Positions 56,855-64,000 of a stretch of 64,000 nt of DNA are shown here, piece after piece (the first letter of the stretch is position 1; each line of letters starts with the position of its first letter). A program made the position numbers and the translations under genes. Location of the stretch: assembly GCA_947499155.1 (NCBI GenBank), contig CANMND010000002.1, forward strand, positions 434,001 through 498,000, in the 5' to 3' direction. A model generated the notes under the pieces. The model searched no databases, had not been told where the DNA came from, and was given only the letters and a program-made list of their open reading frames with translations. Origin of the DNA: an uncultured Sphingomonadales bacterium (GTDB taxonomy: Bacteria > Pseudomonadota > Alphaproteobacteria > Sphingomonadales > Rhodothalassiaceae).

Positions 56855-58534
56855 TTATACCAACTCGTCCTCAAAACGCACCACCCTCACTTCGACCGAA
56901 GGATTCTTATTGGTATGTCGACGCAAGAATCGCCGGGAGGCAATACGTACGGCTTCTCTCACATCTCTGTCGATAAAGCGTGCTGAGCGTCCAAGGCCTG
57001 CCATAGCATCATCGATCACACCCAAGAGATCACTCATCAGTGGATCATCCTCTGCCAGCCCTGCAATCCCAAGGGATATCACCTCCGCGTCGCTGTCAAG
57101 AAACCCATTTTCGTCCAGCATCAGGATAATGACCACAACACCGTTCATGCTCATGCGCCTTCGCATGGCAATTACATCACTGTCCACAGGCAACAGGGAT
57201 TTCCCATCCAGCACCAGACGACCGGATGGCGCCTGATCCACAATAGCCAAGGGACCGGGAGCCAAACGGATAATATCACCATTGGCAGGAGCAAGACTGT
57301 GTGACACCCCCATTTTATCAGCAAATTCTGCATGTCGACGCAGATGGCGCGCCTCGCCATGCACCGGAATGGCTATCTTGGGTCGAATCCATTCGTACAT
57401 CTTTTGCAGTTCGGCCCGGCCCGGATGGCCTGACACATGGACAGGTGCATCTCGCTCTGTCAGCACATCCACATCCATCAAAACCAGCTTGTTGATCAGG
57501 CGCCCAAGTGAGCGCTCGTTCCCAGGAATAATGCGTGAGGAAAAAATCACCGTGTCACCTGCTGCAAGTGACATATGCCTGTGGTCGCCATTTGCCATTC
57601 TTGAAAGAGCCGCCCGCGGCTCTCCTTGCGCGCCGGTACACAAAACCAGCACCTGATCTCGCGGCAAATGACGCGCCTTGTCTTCCGGTATGGTTTCGGG
57701 CCAATTTTTTAGATAGCCCGTCTTTTGTGCAGCGGCGACAATGCGATGCATGGATCGCCCAAACAGCACGATCTTGCGACCATTGCGGCGCGCAACCTCG
57801 GCCACGGTTTGAAGCCGGGCCGCATTGGATGCAAATGTCGTGATAACCACACGGCCTTTAAGACCAGTTACCACGTCGTGCAAGGCATCCTTTACCGATT
57901 GTTCCGAGCCGGATTCGTGCGGATTAAAAACATTAGTGCTGTCACCGATCATAGCCAGCACGCCTGCATCACCAATCTTTGTCAGTTCGTCCGGAGTGGA
58001 CGGGATACCAATTTGCGGAGCATCATCGAGTTTCCAGTCGCCAGTATGAAACAATGTCCCGTAAGGTGTCTCAATTTTTAGGGCATTACCCTCTATTATG
58101 GAATGTGCCAGGGGAACGTAAGTTATGCCAAAGGGGCCCAGGGCAAACGATCCGCCAATCTCAATTTCGTGCAGTTCAACAGCGTCTATAAGCCCTGCCT
58201 CGATGAGCTTGCCCCGGACCAGTTCCATGGTGAAGGGCGTGGCATAAATCGGGCAGCGCAGACGGGTCCACAAATATGGAACAGCGCCAATATGGTCTTC
58301 ATGTCCATGGGTGAGGACCAGGCCCAGCAGGTCATCGCGACGGTCCTCAATAAATCCGGGATCTGGAAAAATCAGATCGACACCTGGCAACCATTCGTCG
58401 GCAAATGTCATTCCGCAATCGACCATGATCCATTGGCCATTACAACAAAACAGATTCATGTTCATGCCGATTTCTCCCGACCCGCCCAATGGGCAAAACA
58501 GGAGATCGTCTTCGTTCATCCCTTCAAGTCTCAT
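56855..58534 (-). CDS. rnj: ribonuclease J
   Basis: Metallo-beta-lactamase ribonuclease with endo- and 5'-exonuclease activity, 559 residues. The zinc motif LTHGHEDHIGAVPY (HxHxDH) lies near residue 76, later metal ligands in FHTGDWKLDD, and the beta-CASP region has VSGHPGRAELQKMYEWIRP and PVHGEARHLRRHAEFA. In alphaproteobacteria it is the main RNase J and sits next to coaX, as here. Confidence 0.95.
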   Translation of the reverse strand: MRLEGMNEDDLLFCPLGGSGEIGMNMNLFCCNGQWIMVDCGMTFADEWLPGVDLIFPDPGFIEDRRDDLLGLVLTHGHEDHIGAVPYLWTRLRCPIYATPFTMELVRGKLIEAGLIDAVELHEIEIGGSFALGPFGITYVPLAHSIIEGNALKIETPYGTLFHTGDWKLDDAPQIGIPSTPDELTKIGDAGVLAMIGDSTNVFNPHESGSEQSVKDALHDVVTGLKGRVVITTFASNAARLQTVAEVARRNGRKIVLFGRSMHRIVAAAQKTGYLKNWPETIPEDKARHLPRDQVLVLCTGAQGEPRAALSRMANGDHRHMSLAAGDTVIFSSRIIPGNERSLGRLINKLVLMDVDVLTERDAPVHVSGHPGRAELQKMYEWIRPKIAIPVHGEARHLRRHAEFADKMGVSHSLAPANGDIIRLAPGPLAIVDQAPSGRLVLDGKSLLPVDSDVIAMRRRMSMNGVVVIILMLDENGFLDSDAEVISLGIAGLAEDDPLMSDLLGVIDDAMAGLGRSARFIDRDVREAVRIASRRFLRRHTNKNPSVEVRVVRFEDELV

Positions 58535-58544
58535 TTAATGTCTT

Positions 58545-59351
58545 TCAGTCTTCATCAGGTATAGAACCGCACTTGTCGCGATTGCGGTCATAAATAAGGC
58601 GCAGGCCTGTGATTGTCAGATCGTAATCGACATGACTAATGCTTTGGGCCCGCCCCAGGAAAATTTTACCAAGTCCACCAGTTGTTATCACTTCCATGGT
58701 GCTGGAGTGTTCCGCCCGCAAACGGGACACAATGCCATCAATCAGGCCGACATAGCCCCAGAAAACACCGGATTGCATGGCTTCAAGGGTCGACAGCCCA
58801 GTTACCCTGTCACTTGTAGGGGCCTCCACCGCAATGCGTGGCAATTTGGCTGCGGCTTCGTGCAGGGCTTTTAGGGAAAGATTGATGCCCGGGCTGATAA
58901 CACCGCCCAGATAAGCTCCATCTTCTCCGATTATATCAAATGTGGTGGCAGTTCCAAAATCGACAACTATCAATGGCCCGCCATAAAGCTGGTTAGCAGC
59001 GACCGCATTAACCAGTCTGTCTGCTCCCACCTCACGCGGATTATGGATTCTCACTTCCACGCCAAGGTCCACATGAGGATCTCCGACCACCAGAGGCTCG
59101 CAGCGAAAATATCGGCGGCACAACAAGACAAGATTAAGTTTCCCCTGTGGCACCACAGTTGCGATAATCGCCCCTGTTACGTCGGTGGGCGAAATGTCAG
59201 CGATTTTCAAAAGTGCCGCCACCCAGACCATATATTCATCTGATGTGCGGCTCTCACTGGTGGAGATACGCCATTTCCGTACGATCCAGTCGCCATCAAG
59301 AATGGCGAAGATTGTATTGGTATTACCTTGGTCAATCGCAACCAGCATCAT
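58545..59351 (-). CDS. coaX: type III pantothenate kinase
   Basis: First enzyme of coenzyme A synthesis, 268 residues. The ASKHA phosphate motif AIDQGNTNTIFAI, GADRLVNAVAA, VDFGTATTFDII and GVISPGINLSLKAL are the CoaX signatures. It overlaps birA by four bases and precedes rnj by ten. Confidence 0.95.
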   Translation of the reverse strand: MMLVAIDQGNTNTIFAILDGDWIVRKWRISTSESRTSDEYMVWVAALLKIADISPTDVTGAIIATVVPQGKLNLVLLCRRYFRCEPLVVGDPHVDLGVEVRIHNPREVGADRLVNAVAANQLYGGPLIVVDFGTATTFDIIGEDGAYLGGVISPGINLSLKALHEAAAKLPRIAVEAPTSDRVTGLSTLEAMQSGVFWGYVGLIDGIVSRLRAEHSSTMEVITTGGLGKIFLGRAQSISHVDYDLTITGLRLIYDRNRDKCGSIPDED

Positions 59352-60091
59352 CTGGCTCCAGCAGAAAGCGGGAAAATATCGCCTGCAGTTATTCTTGCCA
59401 CGCTACGGTCCGGCAATTCCAGCAAAAGCGCACCATCATCGGCCAGATCAGAGAAAACACCGCTTAGATCCTTGTCGTGAAGCCTTGCAATCAAAGGCTC
59501 ACCCAGCCCCTCAGCCCGTGCCAGCCATTCGGCGCGAATGGGTTGAAAGCCCTCAGCCTCCCATAACCTCCGCCGCACTTGAAACGCGGATGCCAGTGCC
59601 TGCAACAACACCTCAGGAGGCACCACTTTCCCGCATATATCAGAAAGAGCGACAGCATGGCGTTCCACATTATCTGGCGCGTGAGCAAGATTGACACCTA
59701 TTCCCACGGCAACCCAGTCATGCTCGCTTTCCAGCAGGATACCTGCAAGCTTGCCGCCTTCCAGCTTCAGGTCGTTAGGCCATTTACAGCGTATCCTGTC
59801 GCCAAGGCCGGATACTGTTGCCAGCGCATCATGAAGGGCAAGGGCCGCAACAAAGGACAATTGCGCCCGCTCGCTTTGTGGGCGACCTGGGCTGAGCAGG
59901 CAGGTAGCAAAAAGATTGCCTGGCTCCGATACCCAGTTTCGTCCGCGCCTGCCCTTGCCGCCGGTCTGGCGGGCCGCCCTGATCCACAAGGGGCCCCGCT
60001 CTCCGCTATGCGCCAGACGACGCGCCTCTTCGTTCGTACTGTCAATAGTCTCAAAGATACGACAGGGTTCGCCCGTTGGAAGATCTGCCAT
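59348..60091 (-). CDS. birA: biotin-[acetyl-CoA-carboxylase] ligase
   Basis: Attaches biotin to the carboxylase carrier protein. 247 residues; it lacks the N-terminal helix-turn-helix of E. coli BirA, so it is a ligase only, not a repressor. ARQTGGKGRRGRNWVSEPGN near residue 40 is the ATP/biotin-binding loop, and IRCKWPNDLKLEGGKLAGIL follows. It lies between nuoN and coaX. Confidence 0.94.
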   Translation of the reverse strand: MADLPTGEPCRIFETIDSTNEEARRLAHSGERGPLWIRAARQTGGKGRRGRNWVSEPGNLFATCLLSPGRPQSERAQLSFVAALALHDALATVSGLGDRIRCKWPNDLKLEGGKLAGILLESEHDWVAVGIGVNLAHAPDNVERHAVALSDICGKVVPPEVLLQALASAFQVRRRLWEAEGFQPIRAEWLARAEGLGEPLIARLHDKDLSGVFSDLADDGALLLELPDRSVARITAGDIFPLSAGAR

Positions 60092-60102
60092 TCAAACCGG
60101 CA

Positions 60103-61536
60103 TCAGAAGAGTGATTTTGCTGCAAGACCGGCCGCAATCGTCAAAGGACCAATCAACAGCAGATGAAGCGGTGAGTTGATAACAGCGGTCAGATATCCGA
60201 CTGTGACTATGCCTTTGTCTTTCATCGGTTCAAAGCTGTCTTTTGGCTCTTCAAAGTACATCACCTTCACAATACGCAGATAATAAACAGCGCTGACAGT
60301 GGATATGACAAAACCAACAACTGCCAGCCAGTAAATGCCTGCATCGACAACAGCCATAAAGACATAAAGCTTGGCAAAGAACCCGGCCAGAGTCGGAATG
60401 CCCGCCAGGCTGAACATCATGATGCCCATGGCAGCCGCCATGACAGGCCGTGTCTGAGAAAGCCCTGCAAGATCGCTGATTTCTTCGGTCAGGCCTTCCT
60501 TACGGCGCATGCTCAGGATCAATGCAAATGTTCCTGCCGTCATCAGCATGTAAATCGTCATATAAACGAGCACGCCTTCAACACCTGCCTTGGTTCCAGC
60601 AGCAAGGCCAGTCAGGGCGTAGCCCATATGGGCGATGGAGCTGTAGGCCATCCATCGCTTGATGTTGTCCTGCATCAAGGCGCCAAGAGTACCCACAACC
60701 ATGGAAGCCACCGAGATGAAGATCACAATCTGTTGCCATTCAGCGAGAAGTTCGGGGAACGGCACAATAATGGCACGCAGAAACAGCGCCATGGCCGCGA
60801 CCTTGGGCGCGATGGCAAAAAATGTCGTGACTGGTGTTGGAGCACCTTCATAAACATCGGGTGCCCACATGTGGAACGGCACAGCCGAAACCTTGAAGGC
60901 AAGACCCGCCACCAGAAAGACAATACCAAACAGCAAGCCGATGGCATTGGCCCCGGATCCCGCACCATATGCCGCGATCACTTCAAATGAGGTCGAGCCG
61001 GTAAAGCCGTATATCAGGGAGATACCGTAAAGCAACAGGCCGGAACTGAGAGCACTGAGAACAAAGTATTTGAGTCCTGCTTCAGATGAACGCAGCTTGT
61101 CACGGTTGAAGGAAGCCAACACGTACAATGCAATATTCTGCATTTCCAGCCCGATATATAGCGCCATCATGTCATTGGCAGAAATCATCATCATCATGCC
61201 GATAACGGCAAAGATGATGAGTATGGGATACTCAAAACGAGCAATTCCACGCTCTTTGAGATAGGTCCCTGACAAGGCCAATGTGAAGACTGCACCCAGC
61301 ATGACCAATGTCTTGGTGAACAAGGCAAAGTCATCAGCCACAAACATGTTGGCAAATGCGTGGCTGTCGCGCGGCACAACGAACATCATCGCCAGGAAAG
61401 CAACGCCAACAAGTCCGGCGGCAAGCCACGTCACCAGATCGTGGCTTTTTTCACCGCTGAACACCCCGATCATCAAAAGCACCATGGACCCCACAGCGAG
61501 GATCAGTTCGGGCAAAACAGGAAGAAGATCCGGCAT
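60103..61536 (-). CDS. nuoN: NADH-quinone oxidoreductase subunit N
   Basis: Antiporter-like membrane subunit of complex I, 477 residues, with about 14 membrane helices. The conserved Lys-containing region KVSAVPFHMWAPDVYEGAPT and AYSSIAHMGYALTG with the LGALMQDNIKRWM stretch identify the NuoN/L/M group. It is last of the nuo genes here and 11 bases from birA. Confidence 0.96.
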   Translation of the reverse strand: MPDLLPVLPELILAVGSMVLLMIGVFSGEKSHDLVTWLAAGLVGVAFLAMMFVVPRDSHAFANMFVADDFALFTKTLVMLGAVFTLALSGTYLKERGIARFEYPILIIFAVIGMMMMISANDMMALYIGLEMQNIALYVLASFNRDKLRSSEAGLKYFVLSALSSGLLLYGISLIYGFTGSTSFEVIAAYGAGSGANAIGLLFGIVFLVAGLAFKVSAVPFHMWAPDVYEGAPTPVTTFFAIAPKVAAMALFLRAIIVPFPELLAEWQQIVIFISVASMVVGTLGALMQDNIKRWMAYSSIAHMGYALTGLAAGTKAGVEGVLVYMTIYMLMTAGTFALILSMRRKEGLTEEISDLAGLSQTRPVMAAAMGIMMFSLAGIPTLAGFFAKLYVFMAVVDAGIYWLAVVGFVISTVSAVYYLRIVKVMYFEEPKDSFEPMKDKGIVTVGYLTAVINSPLHLLLIGPLTIAAGLAAKSLF

Positions 61537-61550
61537 TTTCCAGTGGTCCT

Positions 61551-63107
61551 TTATTGAGTCTCGTGAGCGGACAAAACACCCGACCCGCTATTTCGGAAGG
61601 CCATATCAAGGCCCAATTCATGATTTGCAATGGATGCGCGGTGGTCTTCCAGAAGCTTTTCCACAGATGGATTAATCACATCCAGGAACGGCTTAGGATA
61701 AATTCCCATCCACAAGACGACCGCAATCATCGGAAGGAAAATTATCTTTTCCCTCAAATTCAGATCCGGCATGGCTTTCACATCATCCTTGGTGAGATTG
61801 CCAAACACAATTCTCATATAAAGATAAAGCATATAGGCCGCAGCAAGGATCACACCGATTGCCGCCACAAACGCTATCCAGCTATTGCGTTGGAACGCCC
61901 CGGTCAGAGCCAGAAACTCTCCCACAAACCCGCTGGTTCCGGGAAGTCCAAGGCCGGCCATGGTAAAGACCATGAAGACGACTGCAAAAACCGGCATATT
62001 ATTGACGACGCCACCATAACGCGCAATTTCACGTGTATGGAGACGATCGTATAGAACACCCACACACAAGAACAGTGCGCCGGAAACGACGCCGTGGCTC
62101 AGCATCTGGAAAACACTGCCGCCCACCCCTTGGGAGTTGAGGGCAAATATCCCGATGGTAACAAAGCCCATATGCGCGACCGATGAATAGGCGATCAGCT
62201 TTTTCATGTCTTTTTGAGCCAGGGCTACCAGTGACGTATAGATGATAGCCACCATGGACAGGCCAAAAATCAGCCAGGCCAGCTGGTCCGTCGCCACAGG
62301 GAACATGGGAACAGAAAAGCGCAGGAAGCCATAACCACCCATCTTCAAAAGGACACCCGCCAGAATAACTGAACCAGCAGTCGGCGCTTCCACGTGGGCA
62401 TCAGGTAACCAGGTGTGGACAGGCCACATCGGCATTTTGACTGCAAATGAGGCAAAAAAGCCAAGCCACAGCCAAGTCTGAATAGATGCGGGGAAATCTG
62501 TCTGCATCAGTGTGGGTATATCCGCAGTTCCAGCGTCAATATACATCCACAAGATCGCGACAAGCATCAGCAGCGAGCCAAGCAGCGTATAAAGGAAGAA
62601 CTTGAAGGAGGCATAAATCCGCCGAGGACCACCCCACACCCCGATAATCAGGAACATGGGGATGAGCCCGCCTTCAAAGAATATGTAGAACAAGAAGATA
62701 TCAAGGGCGACGAAAACGCCGACCATTAACGTTTCCAGAACCAGAAACGCGATCATGTATTCCTTGACGTTGTCCTGGATCGATTCCCAGCTGGCCAGAA
62801 TACATATCGGCATCAGGAATGCGGTGAGAACCACCAGCAGCATGGATATCCCATCGACACCCAGCTTATAGCGGATAGATTCACCTATCCAGGCATGGTC
62901 TTCGATGAGTTGAAAGCCAGCTTCGCCAACCTCAAACATCGACCACATCAGGATGACCAGAACAAACTCTGCCAATGTGGTGAAGAGTGCCACATAGCGA
63001 ATATTCTTCTTGGCCTGTTCGCTGTCACCCCGAATGGTGAGAATTAAAAGTGCGCCAAAGAGAGGGACCAACAAAAGCGCAGATAAGATGGGCCAGTCCG
63101 CCATCAC
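61551..63107 (-). CDS. nuoM: NADH-quinone oxidoreductase subunit M
   Basis: Antiporter-like membrane subunit of complex I, 518 residues, about 14 helices. [20 protein letters not shown] with the conserved His and Glu, [16 protein letters not shown] and [15 protein letters not shown] are NuoM features. The start is one base from the nuoL stop, and nuoN follows after 14 bases. Confidence 0.96.
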   Translation of the reverse strand: MMADWPILSALLLVPLFGALLILTIRGDSEQAKKNIRYVALFTTLAEFVLVILMWSMFEVGEAGFQLIEDHAWIGESIRYKLGVDGISMLLVVLTAFLMPICILASWESIQDNVKEYMIAFLVLETLMVGVFVALDIFLFYIFFEGGLIPMFLIIGVWGGPRRIYASFKFFLYTLLGSLLMLVAILWMYIDAGTADIPTLMQTDFPASIQTWLWLGFFASFAVKMPMWPVHTWLPDAHVEAPTAGSVILAGVLLKMGGYGFLRFSVPMFPVATDQLAWLIFGLSMVAIIYTSLVALAQKDMKKLIAYSSVAHMGFVTIGIFALNSQGVGGSVFQMLSHGVVSGALFLCVGVLYDRLHTREIARYGGVVNNMPVFAVVFMVFTMAGLGLPGTSGFVGEFLALTGAFQRNSWIAFVAAIGVILAAAYMLYLYMRIVFGNLTKDDVKAMPDLNLREKIIFLPMIAVVLWMGIYPKPFLDVINPSVEKLLEDHRASIANHELGLDMAFRNSGSGVLSAHETQ

Positions 63108-64000
63108 TTAAAAACCTCCCCCGGTAAGCACAAAATAGGTGATGACGATAGCGATACCGATCAGCATCGCGAACGCATAGTGATAAACATAACCAGATTG
63201 CAAGACCCTGAATCGGCTTGCCGTTGCCATGATCCGTGCAGACACACCATCAGGCCCAAGCCCGTCAATGGTCTTTCCGTCTCCGCGCTTCCAGAACAAA
63301 CGTCCGAACCAGAATGCAGGCCGGATGATTACCCGGTCATACAGCTCGTCGAAATACCATTTATTGAGCAGGAAGGCATAAATCCCAGGGAACGTCCGCG
63401 CCACTGCGGCTGGAAGATCCGGCTTCAGAATATAAAACAGAAGAGACAAACCAAAACCTATAGCCATCATGACTGCAGGCAACCACTTGATATAGCCAGG
63501 GATATTGTGAGCCTCATCCATTACATCGCCGGCGTGGGTCATGAGTGAGCCGGCCCAGAAGGCAAGTCTTTCATGCCCTATGAAATATTCCGCAAATACC
63601 ACTCCGGTGAAGAGTGCACCAACAGCAAGAACAGCAAGTGGCACCCACATAACAGGCGGACTTTCATGGACATGGCTCATGACTTTTTCATCGGCACGCG
63701 GATTGCCATGGAACGTCATGAAGATCAGGCGCCAGCTATAAAAACTGGTCATGAGAGCGGCAATCACTGTCATCAGGAATCCGAAATCTGCCATACCATT
63801 TTCAGTGACATAAGCAGCTTCGATCACCATGTCCTTTGAGAAAAAGCCTGCGGTATAGGGGAAGCCAGTCAGCGCCAATGTACCCACCAGCATCATGATA
63901 TAGGTGAGCGGGATCATCTTCATCAACCCACCCATGTTCCTCATGTCCTGTTCATCAGACATGGCGTGAATGACAGACCCGGCACCAAGGAACAACAAGG
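63108..64000 (-). CDS. nuoL: NADH-quinone oxidoreductase subunit L, C-terminal part (cut by window edge)
   Basis: The frame is open to the end of the window, about 297 residues visible. It begins inside the family motif LLFLGAGSVIHAMSDEQDMR, then has TYIMMLVGTLALTGFPYTAG and the C-terminal long-helix region (KWYFDELYDRVIIRPAFW) followed by the last membrane helix. The N-terminal half lies beyond 64000. Confidence 0.95.
   Translation of the reverse strand, partial: LLFLGAGSVIHAMSDEQDMRNMGGLMKMIPLTYIMMLVGTLALTGFPYTAGFFSKDMVIEAAYVTENGMADFGFLMTVIAALMTSFYSWRLIFMTFHGNPRADEKVMSHVHESPPVMWVPLAVLAVGALFTGVVFAEYFIGHERLAFWAGSLMTHAGDVMDEAHNIPGYIKWLPAVMMAIGFGLSLLFYILKPDLPAAVARTFPGIYAFLLNKWYFDELYDRVIIRPAFWFGRLFWKRGDGKTIDGLGPDGVSARIMATASRFRVLQSGYVYHYAFAMLIGIAIVITYFVLTGGGF

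Noticed and set aside
56855-64000. The nuoLMN-birA-coaX-rnj order as unusual
   Set aside because: This gene order is ordinary in alphaproteobacteria.

Overview
This window is a stretch of chromosome from an alphaproteobacterium. Supporting signs are the gene orders dusB-(ntr region)-ntrY-ntrX-trkA-hfq-hflX and nuoL-nuoM-nuoN-birA-coaX-rnj-mce-DUF1467-proS-lolC/E-lolD, the order pdhA-pdhB-pdhC-lpdA with a lipoyl domain on PdhB, a fused IspDF, the flagellar set fliL-fliM-DUF6468-motE-cheZ, and genes of a gene-transfer-agent lysis pair. A free-living, flagellated, respiring, probably aquatic member of a deep-branching order (Kordiimonadales-like or a relative) fits best. This placement is inference; there is no rRNA gene in the window. 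Almost all of it is dense core genome. I see no tRNA, rRNA, CRISPR array or intact insertion sequence.

Layout. 1-5708: polyphosphate and replication-control genes on the minus strand (DUF2066, AI-2E-type permease, hda, ppk, ppx cut by the edge). 5709-6886: an AT-rich accessory gap with a putative double-glycine-leader, glycine-zipper bacteriocin gene and a small two-helix membrane protein, probably its immunity protein. 6887-13693: purM-purN, ndk, an ABC-F ATPase, holC and a DUF885 peptidase-like protein. 13877-25330: a flagellar region. One minus-strand operon runs fliL-fliM-DUF6468-motE-cheZ, then two MotB-like proteins and a large AMIN-like/TPR protein. Divergent from it is the rod/ring operon flgF-flgG-flgA-flgH behind a good sigma-54 promoter. 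25401-33920: dusB, a stand-alone Fis-like protein where ntrB-ntrC normally sits, then ntrY-ntrX-trkA-hfq-hflX.

33973-38063: ispDF, pgpA, a VOC protein, cinA/pncC, a COQ10/RatA-like protein and lipA. 38142-38886: a two-gene pentapeptide-repeat locus that looks like a split version of a usually single protein. 38911-44940: pyruvate dehydrogenase (pdhA, pdhB, pdhC, lpdA) and ftsB. 45151-46133: an endolysin (GH108) plus 3-TM holin pair of the kind used for gene transfer agent release. 46208-56812: eno, a NUDIX hydrolase, dnaE, DUF1761, lolD, lolC/E, proS, DUF1467 and methylmalonyl-CoA epimerase. 56855-64000: rnj, coaX, birA and nuoN-nuoM-nuoL (nuoL cut by the edge).

The most interesting items are: (1) the bacteriocin/immunity pair at 5879-6349, with a perfect 11-bp hairpin between the two genes; (2) the Fis-like gene between dusB and ntrYX, which matches the proposed NtrC-to-Fis evolutionary route; (3) the GTA-type lysis pair; and (4) a stator-like periplasmic module (two MotB-like proteins plus an AMIN/TPR protein) with no motA in the window.
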